Assembly: GCA_902478705.1 (NCBI GenBank)
Contig: CABSMB010000001.1
Coordinates: forward strand, 1-31,765
Length of the DNA stretch: 31,765 nucleotides
Direction of reading: 5' to 3'
Origin: an uncultured Collinsella sp.
GTDB lineage: Bacteria; Actinomycetota; Coriobacteriia; Coriobacteriales; Coriobacteriaceae
Part shown: positions 7,201 to 14,701 of the stretch, in pieces
Layout of the letters: every line of letters begins with the position of its first letter
Position numbering within the stretch: the stretch's first letter is position 1
The notes under the pieces: model-generated
What the model was told of the DNA's origin: nothing
What the model saw: the letters and a program-made list of their open reading frames with translations, nothing else
Database searches by the model: none
Program-made: the position numbers and the translations under genes

Positions 7201-8036
7201 TGCTGTTTAGGCTGGTCGCCGCGGACCTGAGGACCGTTTTGAAGAAGAACATCATTGCTTTTATTGCGGTTGCGGCAGTGACCGTTGCGAACTTGGTGTA
7301 CGCCTACGGATTGTCTTCTGTGTATGGGGTCAGGACGGATACCTTGGGGTTTGCGGATAATCTTGCGCTCGTGTTTGCCGGATCTGCTCCGTTTGAGCCT
7401 AGGCCCGGGGTCATGTTTGTGCCTCCGCTAGGGTGGCTATTCCTCATTCTGCTTATTCTCTATACAACACTCGATTATCCGACCGAATCGTTGCACGGGC
7501 TTGGTTTACAAGCGCTTGTTCGATGCCGGGCAAGAACCCTTTGGTGGGCCTCGCGTTTTATCTCAGTGGCGGCGGTAACGGCATTTTCACTGCTCGTGGT
7601 GGTTTGCTCTGTTGTGATTTGGAGCTTGGTGGTGAGCTCCTCGTTCAGCGCGGTCATTCATGGCGAGTCGCTTCAGCTGGCTAATTTGGCGCCGTGGTTT
7701 CTCAAAGCTGCCGAGGCGGATGCGCTGCCGTTTTTCATAGGTCTCTTATTTGCTTTCGAGGCGCTTGCGTTTGCGCAGGCAGCGGTTGGGTTTGTGCTTG
7801 GGCCGTCAGTCTCGTTTGTGGTTTTAATGAGCTACCTGATCTGCTCGGCATATGCACGACATTGGGCGCTATTGGGTAACGCCTTGATGCTGTTGCGCTG
7901 GGGCGGAATTGTCAAAGAGGGAATCGCGGCGGGCTCGAGCGTCTTGTTTTCAATTGTGATTATGTCGCTATGCCTATCGTTGGGTGGACTGTGGTTTCGA
8001 AGGGCCGACCTTATAGAAAAGGGGGACAAGATATGA
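7200..8036 (+). CDS. ABC transporter permease (second of two)
   Basis: A 278-aa membrane protein with about six hydrophobic segments, starting MLFRLVAADLRTVLKKNIIA. It has no recognised enzymatic motifs. Its start shares a base with the previous stop and its stop overlaps the ATPase start by 4 bp (ATGA), so the three are translationally coupled. The pair of dissimilar permeases with one separate ATPase resembles lantibiotic-immunity or bacteriocin-export transporters. Substrate unknown, but the secreted protein upstream is the obvious candidate. Confidence 0.7.
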   Translation: MLFRLVAADLRTVLKKNIIAFIAVAAVTVANLVYAYGLSSVYGVRTDTLGFADNLALVFAGSAPFEPRPGVMFVPPLGWLFLILLILYTTLDYPTESLHGLGLQALVRCRARTLWWASRFISVAAVTAFSLLVVVCSVVIWSLVVSSSFSAVIHGESLQLANLAPWFLKAAEADALPFFIGLLFAFEALAFAQAAVGFVLGPSVSFVVLMSYLICSAYARHWALLGNALMLLRWGGIVKEGIAAGSSVLFSIVIMSLCLSLGGLWFRRADLIEKGDKI

Positions 8037-8677
8037 GCGTGATCGTTAGGGACGTATCGAAGCGCATGGGCAAAAACGATGTCCTGCGCAACGTGTCCAT
8101 CGAGGTTGACCCTGGGACCGTGGTCGGACTTCAGGGGATAAACGGTTCGGGTAAGACCATGCTTATGCGAGCGGTCTGCGGATTGATCAAGCCTACCGAA
8201 GGCGAAATCTCTATCGATGGACAAAGGCTTGGGGCGGACATCTCGTTCCCGCCGAGTCTGGGGATGTTGATCGAGGCGCCTTCCTTTTTGGGATATCTGT
8301 CTGGCTACGACAATCTGGAGCTCATCGCTCAGATCAAGGGCGTTGCCACCCCCGAGGACATTCGCTCTGCCCTGCGGCTCGTGGGGCTCGATGCAGACGA
8401 AAAAAAGAAGTTCCGAGCATACTCGCTTGGGATGAAGCAACGTCTGGGGATAGCTGCGGCAATTATGGAAAAGCCGAAGCTGCTTGTTCTCGATGAGCCA
8501 ACAAATGCCCTCGACGAAGCGGGCGTTGAAATGCTCAAGCGCGTTGTGGCGATGGCGGCCTCAACGGGTCGCGAGGTTATTCTGTCCAGCCATGACGGAG
8601 AGGTGCTCGAGGAGCTGGCCGATCGGGTTTACTGCATGCGCGACGGTGCCGTTGTGAAAGTTCGGGAAAGGTCGTGA
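8033..8677 (+). CDS. ABC transporter ATP-binding protein
   Basis: A 214-aa single nucleotide-binding domain. Walker A is GINGSGKTM (about residue 35-43), the signature is YSLGMKQRLGIAAA, Walker B is LLVLDEPTNALD and the switch histidine is in SSHD. The start is ATG 8033, overlapping the permease stop; the longer frame from 7970 runs inside the permease gene and is not used. It energises the two upstream permeases. All motifs are intact. Confidence 0.92.
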   Translation: MSVIVRDVSKRMGKNDVLRNVSIEVDPGTVVGLQGINGSGKTMLMRAVCGLIKPTEGEISIDGQRLGADISFPPSLGMLIEAPSFLGYLSGYDNLELIAQIKGVATPEDIRSALRLVGLDADEKKKFRAYSLGMKQRLGIAAAIMEKPKLLVLDEPTNALDEAGVEMLKRVVAMAASTGREVILSSHDGEVLEELADRVYCMRDGAVVKVRERS

Positions 8678-8682
8678 GCGCG

Positions 8683-9342
8683 ATGAAGAAGACCCTGTGG
8701 ACGAGAAGGTCGGTGCTCGCTCTTTTCGGCTGTGCTGCTACCGGCCTTGCGGGCATGAGGGTGAGCGCCGTTAACGGGAACCGGACGGTCATTCCTGAGA
8801 AATATTATGCGGAGGGCGAATGGCTCTCGATGGATGGGGCGTTTCTGGGTTCGAAGGATGTGGCGACTGACGGGTATTCGTTTTGCATAGACGGGGCAGA
8901 GCTGCTCACGCCGCGCGAGTATCTCAAGCGTGCGCATGATGATTATTCAAAATATGGCGTCGTGGATACGAAAACGAAATTGAAGGACGCCGACATCACG
9001 TGTGTTATCGCCGTAAAGATGCGTGTCAGGAATAAGGACAATGTCGAAGGCGGAATCAAGACGTATGTTTGGCATTTGGTGCCGGAGTCTGCGCCAAACT
9101 ATGACTTTATGGTCAATACCGATCTGATGGCGCAGGCAATGCCGGCTCTAAGCGGTTCTGCTGCGTTTGCCGTGCAGGTTGGGGCGGAGAACGAGTTGCT
9201 CGTCCCATTCATGATGCAAAACACCAACGACTATTTCGAAGGTTACGAGACCGTCCGTTTTGAGAAGGCTTTTCCTGGGACTTATACGATGAAGATGACC
9301 GATCTGCCGGAGAGAAGGCTCTTAAGGTTTGAAGTGAAGTGA
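8683..9342 (+). CDS. Exported protein at the end of the ABC operon (DUF5028-like?)
   Basis: A 219-aa protein from ATG 8683, or 222 aa from GTG 8674, which overlaps the ATPase stop. The N-terminus KKTLWTRRSVLALFGCAATG has a twin-arginine-like pair followed by a hydrophobic stretch and a cysteine in LFGC, so it could be a Tat substrate or a lipoprotein. The mature part is mostly beta-rich in appearance (AVQVGAENELLVPFMMQNTN) without a catalytic motif I recognise. It resembles, from memory, the DUF5028 proteins that accompany ABC transporters in Gram-positive bacteria; this is tentative. Likely role: surface accessory or immunity factor of the transporter. Confidence 0.55.
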   Translation: MKKTLWTRRSVLALFGCAATGLAGMRVSAVNGNRTVIPEKYYAEGEWLSMDGAFLGSKDVATDGYSFCIDGAELLTPREYLKRAHDDYSKYGVVDTKTKLKDADITCVIAVKMRVRNKDNVEGGIKTYVWHLVPESAPNYDFMVNTDLMAQAMPALSGSAAFAVQVGAENELLVPFMMQNTNDYFEGYETVRFEKAFPGTYTMKMTDLPERRLLRFEVK

Positions 9343-9365
9343 CTCGAAGGTCCTGTTGGGGGAGC

Positions 9366-9391
9366 CTCATCCTACGCTGAAGCGGGATGAG
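9366..9391 (+). other. Stem-loop at the end of the island
   Basis: ctcatcc (9366-9372) pairs with ggatgag (9385-9391). There is no T-run. It sits between the last operon gene and the relaxase remnant and may mark the junction. Confidence 0.4.
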
Positions 9392-9439
9392 ATTCCCTTC
9401 GCAGTGGCGCTCGGCCCTAGTGCTTCTTCTTGCTCTTCT

Positions 9440-10063
9440 TCTTACAGTTACAAAAACAATCTGCGCGAGCTGATCCATATCGCGATCAACGACTGTCACC
9501 CGAAGAATATGGAGCAATTCAAAAAGCTACTCGCCTCATGGGGCGTGGACATTTTCATCAAGAACAATCGAGTCTATGCGACAGATCTCGATATCAGGGA
9601 GGCCGGCAATCCGAAGTGCACTTTCAACCTGACTCGACTCGACGGACGTTTCGCGGTCAAACAACTTGAAGCGGCGTTCGAAAAGAACGTGCTGGAAGCC
9701 GAGCAAGCCCTTCCTTATGAGAAGCGCTGCGAGATTTACATCCAACGTCTCAAGAAAGCGTATTCGGCGTGGGTCGAACAGGCGAAAGCGAGCAAAGGCG
9801 TCGCCTACAATTCATTCCCCAAATTCATCGCACCGAAGTGCGATGAGGATTTGCTCGAAGATCCAGCGGTTCGCGATGAGCTTCTTGCGCGTCGCGGCTA
9901 CGCAAGGGAGATTCGCAACCGCTATGCCGGCGCCGTTCCCGATGCCGGCGACGACCGCGTTCGCGCCGCCGGCCAGGCGCACGGCGGTAGCGACGCGCCT
10001 CACTATCGGTCCGATCGCACTGTCGATCGTGGCGATTATACGCGCGGCGACTCGGCCCGCTAG
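9440..10063 (+). pseudogene. mobA: C-terminal remnant of a relaxase (mobilization nuclease)
   Basis: The open frame (extending back to 9356) carries NNLRELIHIAINDCHPKNME and FKKLLASWGVDIFIKNNRVY, the alpha/beta unit that follows the catalytic domain in MobA/VirD2-type relaxases (family recognition by pattern, not search). A charged helical part and an Arg/Asp-rich tail follow. The N-terminal tyrosine and histidine motifs of a relaxase are nowhere in the window. With mobC at 0.77-1.42 kb in the same orientation, the simplest reading is that the original order was mobC-mobA and that the 8-kb island removed the mobA front. It may still be translated from an internal start, but cannot be a nickase. 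Confidence 0.6.
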
Positions 10064-10070
10064 CCTTTTT

Positions 10071-10190
10071 GCCAATAGTTCCAGCGAAGAGCGGTGGAAC
10101 TATTGGCGCTAATAGTTCGGAATTTCCTCTAATTACAAACTATTAAGAGTTATTAGTTACAGATTCACTAATAGTCAGCTATTGGCGGCA
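10071..10190. repeat. AATAGT/ACTATT repeat cluster
   Basis: A 13-bp perfect inverted repeat (10071-10083/10095-10107, gccaatagttcca) is followed by further copies of aatagtt, actatt, ttattagt and actaatag up to about 10185. The same word family reappears at 18.46-18.57 kb and 19.21-19.31 kb. This may be iterons or operator sites for a plasmid protein; the first hairpin may also end transcription of the relaxase remnant. Confidence 0.55.
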
Positions 10191-10199
10191 CCGCAAAGA

Positions 10200-10490
10200 G
10201 CCATACCGTAGTACCAATGTATTAAGTTTTCGCAGGTAGATAGCTAAAAATTTGATAACCCGCCCGCCGTTAAGACGGGCGGGCGTGCTATCATCGAGGT
10301 TGTTCCAGCGGTGGTACCAACACCGTGGAACCGCGTAGAGTGAGGTACCAACTCAACATCTACACCGTCAGACGCTTAAACCACAAGCCATCTGACAACT
10401 CCATTTTATCCAGACCCGCAGGTCAGGACAACACGGAGAAGTAGATAAGAGAAAAAACGGAACCTCCTTACCGGGAGGTTTTTTCATATC
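10200..10490 (+). other. Structured intergenic region ending in a terminator
   Basis: An 8-bp hairpin (10259-10266/10276-10283), the dyad ttcca-ggtggtaccaacacc-tggaa around 10303-10331, and the word gtaccaa at about 10211, 10313 and 10354. A canonical terminator ends the region: aacctcc (10461-10467), gggaggtt, then tttttt to about 10485. The interval could encode a short plus-strand RNA ending there. No ORF is supported. Confidence 0.5.
10460..10486 (+). terminator. Rho-independent terminator
   Basis: Stem aacctcc/ggaggtt with loop ttaccg, followed by a run of T, plus strand. Confidence 0.75.
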
Positions 10491-11090
10491 GACCGGGCGT
10501 GTGACATATGCCGTTCCCGGTCGGCCAGGCCCCAGGGCCTGCGAAAAAGGTAGCGTTTTGCTCGAATAATCGGTGACTGAGCTGTACAGGTCTGCCGTCC
10601 CGTCTCCACGAGGAGACTTCGACGAGGGTAGTGCCTTCCCTGTGACCCCTGCGCTGCCTCGGCCCATAAGGGCGGGGACGGCGTGCCAGGATCCGAGCGC
10701 TCGTCCTGCTGCGATACTGCAGGAAAGTAGGTTAAAAGCTGAAGAGCAGGAGTCGGTGGGATATCCACGCGGCGACGCGTGTGTTTGGCGGTGAGTAGCC
10801 GCAACGTCAAGCAAGGAGGACTGCGGTAGGCGTGCAGCCGTGACGGACTTTGTGCCCCACCCTGGGCCCTGTCATGTAGAGGGGCATCGGTGAGGACGGC
10901 CGATGCGTTAAACGAATGGTCCGGATACATGGCGGAGCCATGTGGAGACCCGCGAGATCGTCGAGCAAAAGGCCAAGGGGCGGGTGAGGTCTTCCCAGCT
11001 ACATGCTGGTTTCGAAGATTTAGGGAGGGTCCACGACTGTGCCCAAAATCTGTGGATACTCCACCACCTAACAATTCAACCCGCAAGCCA
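10491..11090 (+). ncRNA. Candidate large structured non-coding RNA (about 600 nt)
   Basis: No frame here looks coding, yet the sequence is packed with stable hairpins: 10491-10497/10516-10522; 10526-10531/10536-10541; 10602-10607/10612-10617 (loop acga); 10662-10665/10670-10673; 10705-10709/10719-10723; 10767-10771/10776-10780 with loop gcga, a GNRA tetraloop; 10853-10858/10881-10886; 10884-10890/10900-10906 (7 bp); 10927-10933/10937-10943 (7 bp, loop gga); 10990-10994/11014-11018 enclosing 10995-10999/11005-11009; and 11030-11034/11052-11056. Boundaries, strand and transcription are inferred. Size and plasmid location are like the ornate large RNAs ROOL and GOLLD, but I cannot assign a family. 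Group II intron domain V and tmRNA features were looked for and not found. Confidence 0.5.
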
Positions 11091-11156
11091 ATCAGACCTC
11101 GCGGGCAGTCTTATAAACAAGCAAGCCCTTAGCGCGAGGCGTACCAGCTGTCAGCC

Positions 11157-11251
11157 CTCAGCGCCGGCGTCGCTTCGCTCCCCGGGCGGACCAGAACATC
11201 TGGCTGTAACACCTACAATTCGGCAAGGACGCCGAATCCGTTTTTGGTTGT
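11157..11251 (+). repeat. Dispersed repeat B, copy 1
   Basis: Shares ctcagcgccggcgtcgcttc and the following gctccccgggcgga with 21195-21229. Then, at the same spacing, it shares taacacctacaattcggc and an attcggc/gccgaat hairpin followed by ccgttttt, which has the form of a terminator. The two copies are about 10 kb apart. Confidence 0.75.
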
Positions 11252-11283
11252 AGTCGAAAATGTACAAAGAGATATATAAATCA

Positions 11284-11331
11284 GCGAGCTTCGCGAGCGG
11301 ATCATAGGTGCCGTTAGGCACCGCATCAAAA
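11284..11331 (+). repeat. Dual-hairpin cassette, copy B
   Basis: Hairpin gcga-gct-tcgc (11284-11294), then gatcata (11300-11306), hairpin ggtgcc-gtta-ggcacc (11307-11322) and gcatcaaaa (11323-11331). Compare the copy at 90-135: same linkers, different but still complementary stems. Confidence 0.55.
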
Positions 11332-11357
11332 GCGATTCGCAATCATTTCGGAATGCA

Positions 11358-11385
11358 TCTAGAAATGTTCTAGAGCTTTTCTAGA
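11358..11385. repeat. TCTAGA array, three copies at 11-bp spacing
   Basis: TCTAGA at 11358-11363, 11369-11374 and 11380-11385, exactly 11 bp apart and embedded in ttctaga-like context. Related arrays are at 16169-16207 and, in degenerate form, 30104-30150. Regular spacing near one helical turn suggests cooperative binding of one plasmid-coded protein. Confidence 0.7.
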
Positions 11386-11491
11386 AAAACGCACGAGAAA
11401 GGGCCGAGCCGAAGTGTCTGGCCAGACGCCAATTGTCCGGGAACTGCTCGGTTCGACCCTCTTTCACTTTATTCGATGGCCATACGGCGGT

Positions 11492-11776
11492 CTAGTACTC
11501 CTTGACCGGGTGCTCTTCGCCGAAACCGCCGTCGATACCGAAGCGGCACAACTTGTCGATGGCGAGAAGATGCTCGTCGATGGCGTTGGCGATCTGAGTG
11601 TCAACGATGCTGTCATGGTCGTTAAGGATGCGGACCGCGCTGTCTGCATCCATGAAGGCCTTGATGGCCTGCGCGAGCTGGTTTTTAAAGGCATCGACTT
11701 TCTCAACCGCAGCGGCACGGTCTGCCATCTCGCGCTCAAGTCGATGTATGACTTCCATTGAATCGCTCATGGCCAT
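11492..11776 (-). CDS. Small acidic helical protein of unknown function
   Basis: A 94-aa protein starting MAMSDSMEVIHRLEREMADR. The start at 11776 has aaggaaag a few bases upstream. The chain is mostly charged helix (AAAVEKVDAFKNQLAQAIKA) and ends in GFGEEHPVKEY. No domain is recognised. It stands alone between the TCTAGA array (on its 3' side) and a gene-free stretch (on its 5' side), reading towards the array. It could be a coiled-coil accessory or anti-defence protein, but nothing shows this. Confidence 0.55.
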   Translation of the reverse strand: MAMSDSMEVIHRLEREMADRAAAVEKVDAFKNQLAQAIKAFMDADSAVRILNDHDSIVDTQIANAIDEHLLAIDKLCRFGIDGGFGEEHPVKEY

Positions 11777-11833
11777 TTCTTTCCTTGTTGGTGTCTCACC
11801 TAGTATATCGTGCCGCGCGGACACGATCCTCAC

Positions 11834-12227
11834 CCGGTGGTAGCGAATTTAGCAAAACCGCAGGTAGACGGCTTAACAGGATTCGATTTACGGGGTATTT
11901 GGACCAGAGCTGGTGCGGATGCCCGCATCAACCCTTTTTCGGGCCGTAAATCGAATTTGGTAAGGTCGATTTTTAGGCGAGACAGTCCCAAAACGTATGC
12001 GGGAACCGCGGTACCGTCAGAAAATGCAGGAGGAAATTTGACGGTCCCGTTAATAGATTTTGTGACAAGGGCATGACAGGGGGACAGGTCATTCGCCAGG
12101 TTTCTGGCAGACGATATGAGCGGGACATGGAAAATGGAAGCCCCTCCTGTATGCATATCCGCTGGTAAGGCCTGGCCTGGTTTCACCATCGCACGCGGTG
12201 ACCGAGCACCCATCCAACGCCCAAGTC
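11834..12227. other. Gene-free stretch with two dyads
   Basis: A 13-bp perfect inverted repeat, attcgatttacgg (11881-11893) and its complement (11944-11956), encloses an inner gcgg/ccgc pair. A second dyad, accgtca/tgacggt, lies around 12015-12044 and brackets gcaggaggaaa. A 127-codon minus-strand frame covers it but crosses both dyads and has no ribosome site. It may be chromosomal intergenic DNA carried along with the adjoining ATPase gene. Confidence 0.4.
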
Positions 12228-12230
12228 AAA

Positions 12231-12276
12231 ATACTCAGTACACTGAGTGATTTCACTCACTATACTGAGTATTTTC
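12231..12276. repeat. ACTCAGT/ACTGAGT dyad downstream of the ATPase gene
   Basis: aaaatactcagt and actgagtatttt form a 12-bp perfect inverted repeat with a further gagtga/tcactc pair inside. It can act as a terminator for the minus-strand ATPase. It uses the same words as the dyad upstream of that gene (13508-13554). Confidence 0.65.
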
Positions 12277-12290
12277 TCAATTTGCTCAGA

Positions 12291-13484
12291 CTAGTTAAAC
12301 AGCGGCACCTTATCGAGCAGAAAATCCTCCACGGTGCACGCCCCGGCCGCCGCTCCTCCCACGACGATCCGCTTGGCTCGCGGATACTTTTTTAGGAGCG
12401 TCGACATGCCGCTCTGGCCGGACTCTCCACCGCTTTTGACCTCGATGGCGCTCAGTGCATCATCCCTTCGCAGCACAAAGTCGACCTCTTTGACGCCTTC
12501 ACGCCACCACATAACCTCAAAACCCTCTTCCGGCGCGCGCGCAAGCAGTCGTGCACCCACTGCCGATTCCACCAAATGACCCCGCCGCGCCGAATCTTCC
12601 AGCCATTCTGCACGGCCCTTATCGCCGAGCGCCGTCATAAACGCCGTGTCATAAACCATGAGCCGCGGGGTGCTTCGGCGCTTTGCGAGCTCCTTGTCAC
12701 TGAACTTGGGGATCGCCGTAACCAAACCGGCCTTGCCCAGCAGGTCCAAATACCCGGCGACCGTGACCGTGTTACCGGCATCCTGCAGCTGGCCTACCAT
12801 TTTTGAATACGAAAGCTCCTGTCCCGAATAGCTCGCCGCGAGCCAAAAGAGCGCGCGCATCAGCGCCGGTTTGCGGATATTCTCCAACGAGAGAACATCG
12901 CGCGAGATCGCCGGCTCGACGATCGCATCTCGGATATAGTTTCGCCAACGGGCGTCATCGGAAACCAGCGGCGCCGCACCCGGATATCCGCCGTGATAGA
13001 GATAGTCTTCAAAAGAAAAGTCAAAGGCCTCGCTGCACTCGCGATAGGACCAATGCGGCGACCGAATGAGCTCGTAACGGCCCATAAGGGATTCTTCCAA
13101 GCCCTTATGCAGCAGCAGCGACGACGATCCGGTCAACATGACCTTGAGCGGCGTCCCCTCCCGGCGATCCCGGTCGTACAATCCCTTGACGACCGTGGAC
13201 CAACTCTGCACCTTTTGAATCTCATCAACAACGAAAACGGCCGGGGCCTTACCTCCAGACGTGAGGTTTCTTGCCTGTTGCCACTCGATTTGCAGCCAGC
13301 TGGCATCGGGATTCACAACATCGTCCGCATTGACCACGTGACAGGGCATGTCTACATGGTGCAACGCCTGCACGAACATGGTCGACTTTCCCGTTTGGCG
13401 GGGCCCGATTATAAATTGCATCAACGGATTATTCGTTTCCCGCATCCTCTGGGCTATCACGGCAACTTGATGGCGCTCAAACAT
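12291..13484 (-). CDS. AAA-type ATPase with C-terminal DUF4143/nuclease-like domain
   Basis: A 397-aa protein. The AAA_14-type N-domain has Walker A GPRQTGKST (about residues 27-35) and Walker B VFVVDEIQK; LMLTGSSS-like sensor text (KVMLTGSSSLLL) follows. The C-terminal half fits DUF4143, with a PD-(D/E)XK-like pair VDFVL...AIEVKSG. Proteins of this type are common in gut bacteria; their role is not settled, with defence or DNA handling suggested. ATG 13484 lies just downstream of aaggagg (about 13491-13497, complement). It is bracketed by near-identical dyads, and a second, divergent member is at 28.8-30.1 kb. Confidence 0.82.
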   Translation of the reverse strand: MFERHQVAVIAQRMRETNNPLMQFIIGPRQTGKSTMFVQALHHVDMPCHVVNADDVVNPDASWLQIEWQQARNLTSGGKAPAVFVVDEIQKVQSWSTVVKGLYDRDRREGTPLKVMLTGSSSLLLHKGLEESLMGRYELIRSPHWSYRECSEAFDFSFEDYLYHGGYPGAAPLVSDDARWRNYIRDAIVEPAISRDVLSLENIRKPALMRALFWLAASYSGQELSYSKMVGQLQDAGNTVTVAGYLDLLGKAGLVTAIPKFSDKELAKRRSTPRLMVYDTAFMTALGDKGRAEWLEDSARRGHLVESAVGARLLARAPEEGFEVMWWREGVKEVDFVLRRDDALSAIEVKSGGESGQSGMSTLLKKYPRAKRIVVGGAAAGACTVEDFLLDKVPLFN

Positions 13485-13507
13485 GTCAATCTACCTCCTT
13501 GTTTCTT

Positions 13508-13554
13508 AAATACTAAGTATACTGAGTAAAATCACTCAGTATACTGAGTATTTT
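13508..13554 (-). promoter_or_regulatory. Palindromic operator upstream of the ATPase gene
   Basis: Two near-copies of the 16-bp palindrome actcagtatactgagt (one reads actaagtatactgagt) separated by aaaatc, just upstream of ATG 13484. Together they form a 20-bp inverted repeat with one mismatch. The position over the expected promoter suggests autoregulation. The palindrome words recur downstream of the gene. Confidence 0.65.
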
Positions 13555-13891
13555 TTGAACCGGGAGATCGAACCCGCCAACTTAACTCCCTTCACCAGCG
13601 GGTTGCCGCCGCCCCTCCGCGAGTCGAGTTTCTGGTCCTTCGTGCTCACTCGATATATAAAAACTGCCATAGCCATATCGAAAAACCGGTATAGCCGGTC
13701 CCATCATCGAACCATCGCGAACTGATACGCATCTTATTGCTCATATTCAAGGCCCCGACGTCTCAAAAGGTATGCCTCTGGGCACTCGAAAATCGAACCC
13801 TCGATGCCGTGAACGTCGAGTGCCAAAACCCAGTGTCAAAACCTCCGCGTCAATTCCCATGGGAAAATCAAATACGAGGCAGGAGGATGAA
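13555..13891. other. Non-coding region before the recombinase, with candidate recombination or operator dyad
   Basis: Contains a 9-bp inverted repeat ggcactcga (13781-13789) and tcgagtgcc (13816-13824), plus ccggtatagccgg near 13688-13700. Such dyads directly upstream of a serine recombinase gene may be res or operator sites. A tRNA-like piece near 13560 (gagatcgaacccgcc) was considered but does not fold into a tRNA. Confidence 0.4.
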
Positions 13892-14476
13892 ATGACACGT
13901 TACGGATATGCTCGCGTGAGCACGAAAGACCAGAGGTTGGACCGCCAGATCGAGGCTCTGGTGAACGCCGGCGTGGCCTATGGCCATATCTACAAGGACA
14001 AGGTCACGGGTGCCCAGGACGGCGACCGGACGCAACAGAAGCGCCTGTTCAAGAAGATGCGGGCGGGCGACGAGGTGGTGGTCGAATCCTGGGAGCGCTT
14101 GACCAGATCGACCAGGCAGCTGCTCAACTATGACCTTATGTTTCGAAACCTCGGCGTGAAGCTCACGTCCCTGAAACAGCCCGTGGATCTAGATACCGCA
14201 TTCGGGCGCTTCGTGCTTGGCACCCATGCTTGCACCGCGGAACTTGAGCGAGATCTGATCAGGCAACGCCAGGCCGAGGGTATCGCCGTCAAACGGAGCC
14301 ACGGCGGCAACGTGGGTGGCAGGCCTCGCACTGCCGGCGTCAAAGCCGATGCCGCAGTAAGGCTCTATCTTGGAGGAGAGACTCCTATTCCCGATATTTG
14401 CGCTGCGACTGGCGTCTCCAAATCAACGCTGTACCGCATCCTTCGTGAACGCGGATTGGTGGGCGTCAGGAAATAA
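13892..14476 (+). CDS. Serine recombinase (resolvase/invertase family)
   Basis: A 194-aa protein starting MTRYGYARVSTKDQRLDRQI, with catalytic serine in ARVSTKDQ (S10) and the arginine motif ERLTRSTRQLL. The C-terminal helix-turn-helix includes DICAATGVSKSTLYRILRER. Length and order match small resolvases. The start is ATG 13892 behind aggaggat; the longer frame from 13772 is leader. On plasmids such enzymes resolve multimers at res or flip invertible segments. A candidate site is the dyad upstream; another possible substrate is the inverted-repeat element at 31.0-31.3 kb. All key residues are present. Confidence 0.93.
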   Translation: MTRYGYARVSTKDQRLDRQIEALVNAGVAYGHIYKDKVTGAQDGDRTQQKRLFKKMRAGDEVVVESWERLTRSTRQLLNYDLMFRNLGVKLTSLKQPVDLDTAFGRFVLGTHACTAELERDLIRQRQAEGIAVKRSHGGNVGGRPRTAGVKADAAVRLYLGGETPIPDICAATGVSKSTLYRILRERGLVGVRK

Positions 14477-14658
14477 GTCCGTCTGTCGTTTCGCGATTTG
14501 CCTAATAGGCCCGAGTGCGGCGGCGTTACTATATAAGGGTGCGGTATTTCTCTAACCGAAAACCTGCGTGAACGCATGACTTGAGACGCCTTTTTAGAAC
14601 TCACCGATCGCAGGAAAAAGACAACTCAACAGCGGCCGTGCATTGTTCCCAGCCATAT

Positions 14659-14677
14659 GGCATGGCGGAGCCATGCC
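14659..14677 (+). other. Leader hairpin ggcatggc-gga-gccatgcc
   Basis: An 8-bp perfect stem, loop gga, 24 nt upstream of the next start. The core catggcggagccatg is also the 7-bp hairpin at 10927-10943 inside the candidate large RNA. Confidence 0.55.
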
Positions 14678-14701
14678 CGTTGTTGATTGGAGTGCCGCAT
14701 C

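Noticed and set aside
10491..11090. Group II intron or tmRNA
   Set aside because: gtgtgac near 10499 resembles an intron 5' end and ctccacca near 11060 a tmRNA 3' end, but there is no domain V, no tmRNA tag frame and no matching 5' acceptor arm.
11830..12213. Minus-strand 127-codon frame
   Set aside because: Spans two strong dyads, no start site, no protein-like pattern over its whole length.
13555..13620. tRNA fragment or tRNA-type attachment site
   Set aside because: A T-arm-like word on the minus strand is present, but the loop is the wrong size and no acceptor or anticodon arm follows.
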